Assembly: GCA_905116865.2 (NCBI GenBank)
Contig: CAJHNH020000213.1
Location: 742,501 to 806,500, forward strand
Source of the DNA: Candidula unifasciata
Lineage: Eukaryota > Mollusca > Gastropoda > Stylommatophora > Geomitridae
Reading direction: 5' to 3'
DNA: 64,000 nucleotides
The number at the start of each line of letters is the position of its first letter. Positions within the stretch are counted from its first letter, which is position 1. The position numbers and the translations under genes were made by a program. This document shows positions 23,365 through 64,000 of this stretch, one piece after another. Below the pieces are notes generated by a model that saw only the letters and a list, made by a program, of their open reading frames with translations, searched no databases and was not told where the DNA came from.

Positions 23365-24330
23365 ACCAAGTGAACCTATCAAAATATTTTACATAGTCAA
23401 CAAACCAGTCATATTTTTACAGTACAACAACAAATCATCAACATTTACAGTAAATTCAAAACCAATCAAAATTCACAGAAACTAAGCCAATCAAACATTA
23501 TTTCTCACAGTGAATACACCAATCAAAAAGTATGTAACATCATCAAAATATCTCACAGAAACATACAGATCTGCAGGTCTGCCAAGTCGAGCCAATCAAA
23601 AACATTTATACATGTGAATTCACCAATCAAATTGCATTTCTCACTGTAAATAAACTATCAAAAGAACATGTATGAATGAATACTCAATTACTATTTATGC
23701 TAATGACTGAATGAATCAAATCTGTTTGTGATTACACCAATATCAATTAAGACAATGAAGATGCACATTTTGTTCTTAATAGTAAAATGCCCAAATAATA
23801 TTCAGTCTATCAAACATTATCAGCAACTAATCCTAAATAATTAACATTCAAAATGAATACCCCACTAATGTGCACGACAATTAAACAATCCAAAAAAAAT
23901 ATTTTACACTCAATAACCAATCAAATAACATTTATGATAATGAACAAACCAATAAACAGCATTCCTACAATAACCCAACCAATCCAAGAACAGCAGACAT
24001 TTTGCACACCAATTAAATATTTACAATAAACCAACCAATCCAAATACAGTAGACTCTAAAAGCAAATATCTTTTACAATAAACAAATCAATCAAGCAGAC
24101 AAGGAATACACCAATCAGTAAATACAATAAATCAATCAATCACACAATTTCACCAGTCAAATCACAACACTGACACCTAGCACTCTTACAAATACAGATC
24201 TTTTGCAGTGGTAAGTTACGTGACGTGTTTAGAAACCACCAACCAATCAATTTCACCAATCAAATCACAACACAACACAGACACTGAGCACTCTTACAAG
24301 TACAGATCTTATGCAGTTGTAAGTTACGTG
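23365..24330. repeat. cryptic 'ccaatcaaa' repeat region
   Basis: The strings 'caatcaa', 'accaatca' and close variants recur some 30 times at irregular 20-50-bp spacing with tacatttaca-like spacers. This looks like a very old, eroded short tandem array. Its right end holds a cleaner ~100-bp duplication (24135-24235 and 24240-24345, sharing 'cactcttacaa' and 'gtaagttacgtgacgtg'). Confidence 0.6.
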
Positions 24331-25009
24331 ACGTGACATGTTTACAAACAGTGCTTTGTGAGAATTATTCAGTGTAATCTATAGGATGTGGATGAAAATA
24401 TTGCTTGTCGCATGCTCAAACAGATGTCAGGTTGTCACACAAGCGATTATATCATCAGGTCATCACACAAGCAATTATATTGTCAATAACTATCAGCTAC
24501 AAGAACAGGGGTTGGGAGTTATAAAGACAACAGTCTGCATTTCTTCATGTTACATTTCCACATAAAACTGCCGTGAGGACAATGTGTCCCACTTTGAGTG
24601 CACTAGATTGAGAAGGTGAGTTCACATGATAATATGGGATGAGTTTTAGAGTTCAAATGGCAGAAAAGTTTCAAAATGTAAATGAATCAAAGCTTTACAA
24701 CACATCAGATTCATTAAATAATCTCAGAATTCAGTTCTCTTTATGCTTGTCTGTCATTCGCCAACACTGACAGTAATTCTAACTTAATAATTACATTTAA
24801 TGTTGCAGAAAATATGTGTGAATGTATACTTGTTAAGACAGGGACATTTCATAAAGAAGGACAGACATGAAACTGAAATCATTACAATATATATCTCTAG
24901 ACTGGAATATATACACTTTTTAATTTTAGGAAAAATACGAGCTGGCTTACCAGAAGAAAGAAAATAAAGAATAAAGTCATAAGAAACAAAGACAGGCACA
25001 GAACCAACA

Positions 25010-25205
25010 ATTATAAATTACAAATAAAGCAAATCAAATGGTTTGCCCACGTAGAGAGAATGCCTTGTGACGCCATACCATACAATGCATGCATCAAAAA
25101 TGGAGAGGAGAGACAATGAGCAAAGGGAAGACCGAGAACAAGATGGAAAGACGTAAGAGAAACAACAATAGCATGATGTGTCTACGGTCGAAGTGGCCAC
25201 ACAGC
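25010..25205 (+). pseudogene. LINE RT tail fragment
   Basis: The + strand reads IKWFAHVERMPCD, later KGRPRTRWKDVRETTIA, the WFGHVxRM ... GRPRxRWxD signature of LINE RT C-termini, with stops between. Confidence 0.7.
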
Positions 25206-25424
25206 ACAAACTACAAACTAGAACCTCAGCTCCCGCTAGACACAGAAAGCATGGGCACCATAAGAAAGTAAGAAAGTATTAGCTGAAGGAAGAAATAGAG
25301 AGGGAAAAAATCTAGAAGTGAAAAAGGTTGAGTCAGGAATTATAAACATACCTCTTTCTTAATAGTAATCCATAAAGTATTTTCTCTGCACCCCACAAGG
25401 TACAAGAAGCAGAGAAGGCCTGAT

Positions 25425-25580
25425 TTTTTTAAAAAAATGGAGAGACATGGACGACTAATATGGAGAGGATCTGGAGCTGCACAAACAGAAAAATATGAGA
25501 TGGCTGGGACTGAACTGGTTGAGAACCTATGCTCCTTTCAAGGGGATTTTTAAAAAAAGCAGGAGGAAACGGTTCATTGA
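25425..25580 (+). pseudogene. LINE RT tail fragment
   Basis: 'atggagagacatggacgact', 'gagaaaatatgagatgg'-like text and 'gagaacctatgctccttt' match the end of the RT tail at 62.65-62.75 kb ('tttagggcctatgctccactg'). Confidence 0.5.
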
Positions 25581-25671
25581 CAAGTAAGAATTCGGTGAGA
25601 TTACATTTTATTAGGTCAAGCTTAATCATCTTTCTCACATACTTCAAGCAACAAAGGCATCAAACCATCTC

Positions 25672-26110
25672 TCTCTTTCTTTCTCTCTCTCTCTCTCTTT
25701 CTCTTTAAGGACCACAATTTTTCAATAAAAAAGTGATTTTTTTTTTTTTTACAAATACAATGAAAAGATGAAAAGTGACAATATTAGGATGAAAACTGAC
25801 TGAATATTATTGTATTATTCTCACATATGCTGAATTTTAAGGTATTAAAGTGTGTTCATTGTGTGTGTGTGTGCATTGTGTGTGTGTGTGTATTGTATAT
25901 GTGTGTGCATTGTGTGTGCGTGTGTGCATTGTGTGTGCGTGCATATTGTATGTGCATTGTGTATGTGTGTTTGTAGTGTGTGTGCAGTGTGAGTGTGTGT
26001 ATAAGCGTTACATATGTATGTGTAAATGTACGTGTCTATGTTTGTAGTTGTATGTATGTGTAGTTATGCAGAACATATGCGTATGTAGGTGCGTATATGC
26101 AAGTGTCTTG
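25672..26110. repeat. (TC)n followed by degenerate (TG)n
   Basis: (CT)-rich tract at 25672-25706, then about 250 bp of TG repeats interrupted by CATTG, giving local 'gtgtgcattgtgtgtg' units. The open frame through it (Cys/Val-rich) is compositional. Confidence 0.9.
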
Positions 26111-26362
26111 TGTATTGTATTTATAGGTTAACCATATGCCATTAATTACATACATATTTCAAGTTATTTAATGAAAGCCCATTAAACATGTTATGTGACA
26201 AGTCTGATCACTTGCTACAGTAGTTCAGGGAAGTTTCACATGTAGCCCAAAACAGTCCAGCCTGGGCTGTTTGTATGCAAGCAGCATCTATATCAGAGTC
26301 TCAAACTGTCACTTTTTCAGTCTCATGCAAGCTGTGGTAGGCAATAAACTTCTCCACAAGAG

Positions 26363-26612
26363 CCCCAGCCATCACATTATGTGTTCACCCCTATTTTACT
26401 TTTGGCCAGAGTACACTAAAGAAATCTGGCTTCCCTACTGGTTACTTCTGCTGCATGATCTGCCAGTTTGAAAGTTGTGCTTTCGTGACTTTTCAGTCGC
26501 ATAATGTGTTCGCCACCATTTTACAATTGGTCAGAGTACACTAAAGAAATCTGGCTTCCCTACTGGCTACTTCTGCTGCATTATCTGCCAGTTATGCTTT
26601 CATGACTTCATA
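26363..26612. repeat. ~115-130-bp tandem duplication
   Basis: 'gagtacactaaagaaatctg' + 'gcttccctactgg' and surrounding sequence occur twice (around 26410 and 26535), diverged at a few sites. The remainder of 26110-27920 shows no exon; it may include the TRPC4AP 3'UTR. Confidence 0.85.
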
Positions 26613-27922
26613 GCGGTCATTGATTCCCATGGGCACTTAATGTGAGAACCCTTTGGGATTGAAGGATTTTTTAAACGGTTCAACGGATGCTAGCTATCCC
26701 CACTACTATCTGGTTACGGGCATGTCACCATCTTTCTGGATGAATATTCAGTCAGAAGGAATGTCATCTCAAGCAATTTAATCTTCCTTTAGTATTAATC
26801 CTCATTCTTCAAATCTTGGTTTGTTATCTAGAAGTGTACAGTTTTCCTTCTTGAATATATTCAAGCTCATTCTTTGCCATTTATGCTTATTTATGTGTGA
26901 TATTTTCATATCCATTTTGAACAAATCAAATGTTATGTTTTAAAACTGTTATTTTGTCCTGATTATTGTAATGTTTGATGTAGCACTTTTGTCCTAACGA
27001 AATGTAATACTTTCACTGCCACACTGTCCAGATGAAAAGTAGTGTTTTCATTGCCACTTTGTTCTGATAAAACGTAATCTTTTCCCTGCCAATTTGTCTA
27101 AATCAGAAGTAATGTTTCTGTGTTTTTTTTACTTATGTCCTGATCAAATGTAATGTTTTCCACCACTATTTCTCATGACATCTCAAAGCACCACTTGTAA
27201 TCTGGCTTTACTTGTGGACCCAAACTTGAAAAATCTGCCTTGCTGGAGATTCGAAACATAAAACCACCTTGTGTAAGGCCAACTCTGGCATGAACTTGTG
27301 CAAGGCTTACTTCCTCCGGTAAAGAGGTTTAAGTGATGGTGGTGGGGTTTCCCTTTGACAATTTTGCCAGGGAAGTGGCCGTACAGCCTACTCATCTCCA
27401 TCCAGCCTCATCCGGAATTTCTAATGCACATGGGACCTGTTAATTACCTTTATCTGAAAAGGCTAAGTACCCTTATTTTCCCTCCAGGACAGTTCTCTGT
27501 GACTCAAAGAGCCACTATTCAGCTGAGAATCCCACAGAAGCTAGTCTCAGAAACCCAGTTCAACCACAGGCTATATCTGGGCCTCTGACAGCTATAACCT
27601 GCAGGCCAGTATTTTCATTCTCATTATCCATGTTAGAAATAAACCTTGTCACGTCAGAAGCCTACTGTGCCAGTAACCAAACCAACCTCTGAGACTGCAG
27701 CAGGCACTCTACTACCTCGACCATCTCTCTACCACTATGATACAAGAATTCTGAGAATTTACTTAGACATACATGAATTCTCACTCGCAAATTTAAAAGA
27801 TCAATTACGCATTATGCGAAAACAACTTGATGTCTGCCAGTGAGTCAGAGGATGAAAGCCATTTCCTGTCGTTTTTGTCTTCCCAGAAGGCAAAGCATGA
27901 CTTGTCCAGCAATGTGAGGCAG

Positions 27923-62060
<34,138 letters not shown>

Positions 62061-62339
62061 CTACAGAGGCAACAAACAAATGGCAGAATACCTTTTTATT
62101 TTGCAAAATACTTGCAGATAAATACAAACATAAGTTTTTTAAATCTGCTGCCTATATTTTTTATGTTTGAGGGCCCCAGCAGAAACAATTTTACATTCAA
62201 CAGTTTGCAAACGCTTAGTCCTCTGACTAAGGGGTCAACTATTTGTCTTTACAAACGTGAAATATTTGAATACGTGATGTGAAGCCAGTAATATTTTACT
62301 AAACTTTGTTTCCATTTTTTTAATACCAAACTAAAAAGT

Positions 62340-62760
62340 TTTAACTCTTACATAAAATCAGTACTGTTGTATGGAGCGGAAACATGGAAAACAACTAAGG
62401 CAATTACTAATAAACTACAAACATTCATTAACTGGTGCCTGCGCAGAACAGAGGGAATTAAATTGTAGGATAGAATCACTAATGTAGATCTTTGGGAGAG
62501 AACTAAACAAGTTCCAGTGGACGAAGAGGTGAAGAAAAGACGCTGGCATTGAATAGGACACACGTTGAGAAAACTTGAAAACAATGTAACAAGAATGTCT
62601 TTGCACTCTAACCCACAGAGGCATAGAAAAAAAGGAAGATAAAAAAAAACATGAAGAAGGGAGCTAGAGAAAGAAGTTAAAAAGATGGGGAGACAACCAG
62701 GCTTGGGGTGGTTTAGGGCCTATGCTCCACTGGGGGTTAGAAAGGCAGAAGAATAAGTTC
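62340..62760 (+). pseudogene. non-LTR retrotransposon RT C-terminal region
   Basis: The + strand reads SVLLYGAETWKTTKAITNKL, QTFINWCLRRTEGIKL, VDLWERTKQVPVDEEVKKRR and, after stops, GRQPGLGWFRAYAPLGVRKA. This is the standard LYGxETW ... LWERT ... GxTLRK tail. 5'-truncated with four or more stops. Confidence 0.9.
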
Positions 62761-62859
62761 TTTTTTAATATTCTTGTTATAATTATGTGTAATTTGTACT
62801 TGGCAGATGCACTCTTCAGTGGCTATCATGTGCTGCAGGCAATTGAGTTGCGTTGAGTC

Positions 62860-63460
62860 AAGAATTGACATCACAGCACTCGGGGCATTCCCATGAATGC
62901 TCTTTCCTCATCCTCATCTCCAGCAGCCAGCGCAGAGTTCCAATACTGATGGTACCAGTCACAATCTGGTTATATGTCCGTTTTGCCTTTCCTCTGAATG
63001 TGTATTGAGCCGGCCAGACCCTCTGATTACACCCAGGTGCCTCATTCTTTCCAGACCATAATAATCTTGTTTCTCTTCTGATTCCGTTGCTTGTTCTTAA
63101 AGGGCCTTGACCACATCTGCCTTGTCATGTATCAATTCACCACCCAATGGTGCAGATCCAGCCAATCTGTCTACCTGTTCATTACCCACTATGACGGCAT
63201 AGCCTGGAGAAAAGATCCAAAGTATGTTCACTACCCGTGACCTTCCCAGCGAAGCTTGCCACTCTGCTTGAAAGCATCCCTGTCTTCACCTTTCTCAACA
63301 TGCTTTCAGAATCTGTTACAATTACGACACATGTATGAATCTTATTCTCTAGCCACAGGAGAGCTGCAATTACCGCCTTCACCTCCATTCTCACGCTAGA
63401 TGTTGTGATGCTGTATGCTAGGCTGTCTTGCACTAGAGATTTTCCACTGGCTTTCGCTAG
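62860..63460 (-). pseudogene. LINE RNase H domain and 3' end, second long copy
   Basis: The minus-strand frame reads SVRMEVKAVIAALLWLENKI and VTDSESMLRKVKTGML, then shifts before FSPGYAVIVGNEQVDRLAG. Parallel to the 46.4-kb copy over its whole length. The 5' end is cut by a C-run at 63466. Confidence 0.88.
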
Positions 63461-63929
63461 GAGCTCCCCCCCCCCCCCCCCTTAAGGCACTTCTTTTTCC
63501 TCTCAACACAGAACCATCTGTAACTGTCATCTGCAGGCAGTTTACCGTAACACACAGACGGGTCTCCTCCCAGTCTGCATGGATTTGACAAAAATTCCCA
63601 GACAGAACAGCCCCTCCAATTTCAGAAGAACTTTATTTGTAACTAGCTCTTGTGTGTTCTAGCTGTTCTGCAATAAACAAAAACAGCAAAAGAAGCAGTT
63701 TGACAGATACAACAATATACAACAAAGACTGACTGGATTTAAACATTTTTTTTTTTCAAACAGAGAATTTTGCAATAGCAAGAATAGAACTAGTACTCAC
63801 AGCAAGTTAGAGGACCAAAACCGGGAGATGGAGGGCCTCAGGCCACCTTACCCTCCAAAGAAAAATGTTTTTGAAATATTTCAAATGTATTAGATTTATT
63901 TACTATTGGAACAGAATTAGGTCAATAAA

Positions 63930-64000
63930 AAGGAAAGGACCCTTTCCATGCCTTTATGTGAATTGTGTATATAGGGCTAAACCTATATTTTATAGACCAA
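63930..64000 (-). repeat. tRNA-derived SINE, family 1, cut by the window edge
   Basis: 'gaccctttccatgcctttat' and 'atagggctaaacctatattt' are the 3' end of the family; the rest runs beyond 64000. Confidence 0.75.

Noticed and set aside
63800..63850. Possible further TRPC4AP exon ending at 'cttgct|gtgagt' (minus strand)
   Set aside because: The frame needed for phase gives a short Pro/Gly/Cys stretch that does not fit the family before NLxxLI, and the acceptor is poor.

Overview
The window is animal nuclear DNA: genes are split by GT-AG introns, introns are long, and retroelement and satellite debris dominates. Tail fragments of many non-LTR retrotransposons, tRNA-derived SINEs, hAT-type short elements and a TRPC4AP orthologue with small metazoan-type exons point to an invertebrate. 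A mollusc, perhaps a gastropod, is my inference and not something the sequence proves.

Two genes can be supported, and they are convergent. On the + strand (2890-5852, 3'UTR to about 6.93 kb) lie the last three coding exons of a small Tyr/Gln/Gly-rich protein I do not recognise. On the - strand, 16 coding exons between 62060 and 27923 join in perfect phase into 569 residues plus a stop. They align along their whole length with the C-terminal three quarters of TRPC4AP (TRUSS), the DDB1-CUL4 ubiquitin-ligase substrate receptor and TNFR1/TRPC4-associated scaffold. The first exons lie beyond 64000.

Everything else is repeat. There are more than 20 tandem arrays, each with its own unit of roughly 16-66 bp, mostly in TRPC4AP introns and in the 21-kb convergent intergenic region. 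About 16 copies belong to a 280-bp interspersed element ending in an (AAG)n tail. Six or so families of non-LTR retrotransposon 3' ends are present (RT thumb/tail, RNase H, CCHC tails). At least three tRNA-headed SINE families, two copies of a MITE with 'gtgctttattaatatcct' ends, and hAT/Tc1-mariner-like short elements also occur.

The most unusual object is a perfect 553-bp palindrome (56535-57087: two 276-bp arms around one base). It is embedded in a 36-bp minisatellite inside a TRPC4AP intron, so transcription of that gene would give a 276-bp perfect RNA duplex. Its arms carry a hammerhead-ribozyme-like core. Other points of interest are a hAT element with an exact 8-bp target duplication that carries a retrotransposon tail, a minisatellite that grew out of a retrotransposon 3' end, a 19-unit array in which every unit can form a hairpin, a GC-AG intron, and a MITE ending about 10 nt from a splice donor.
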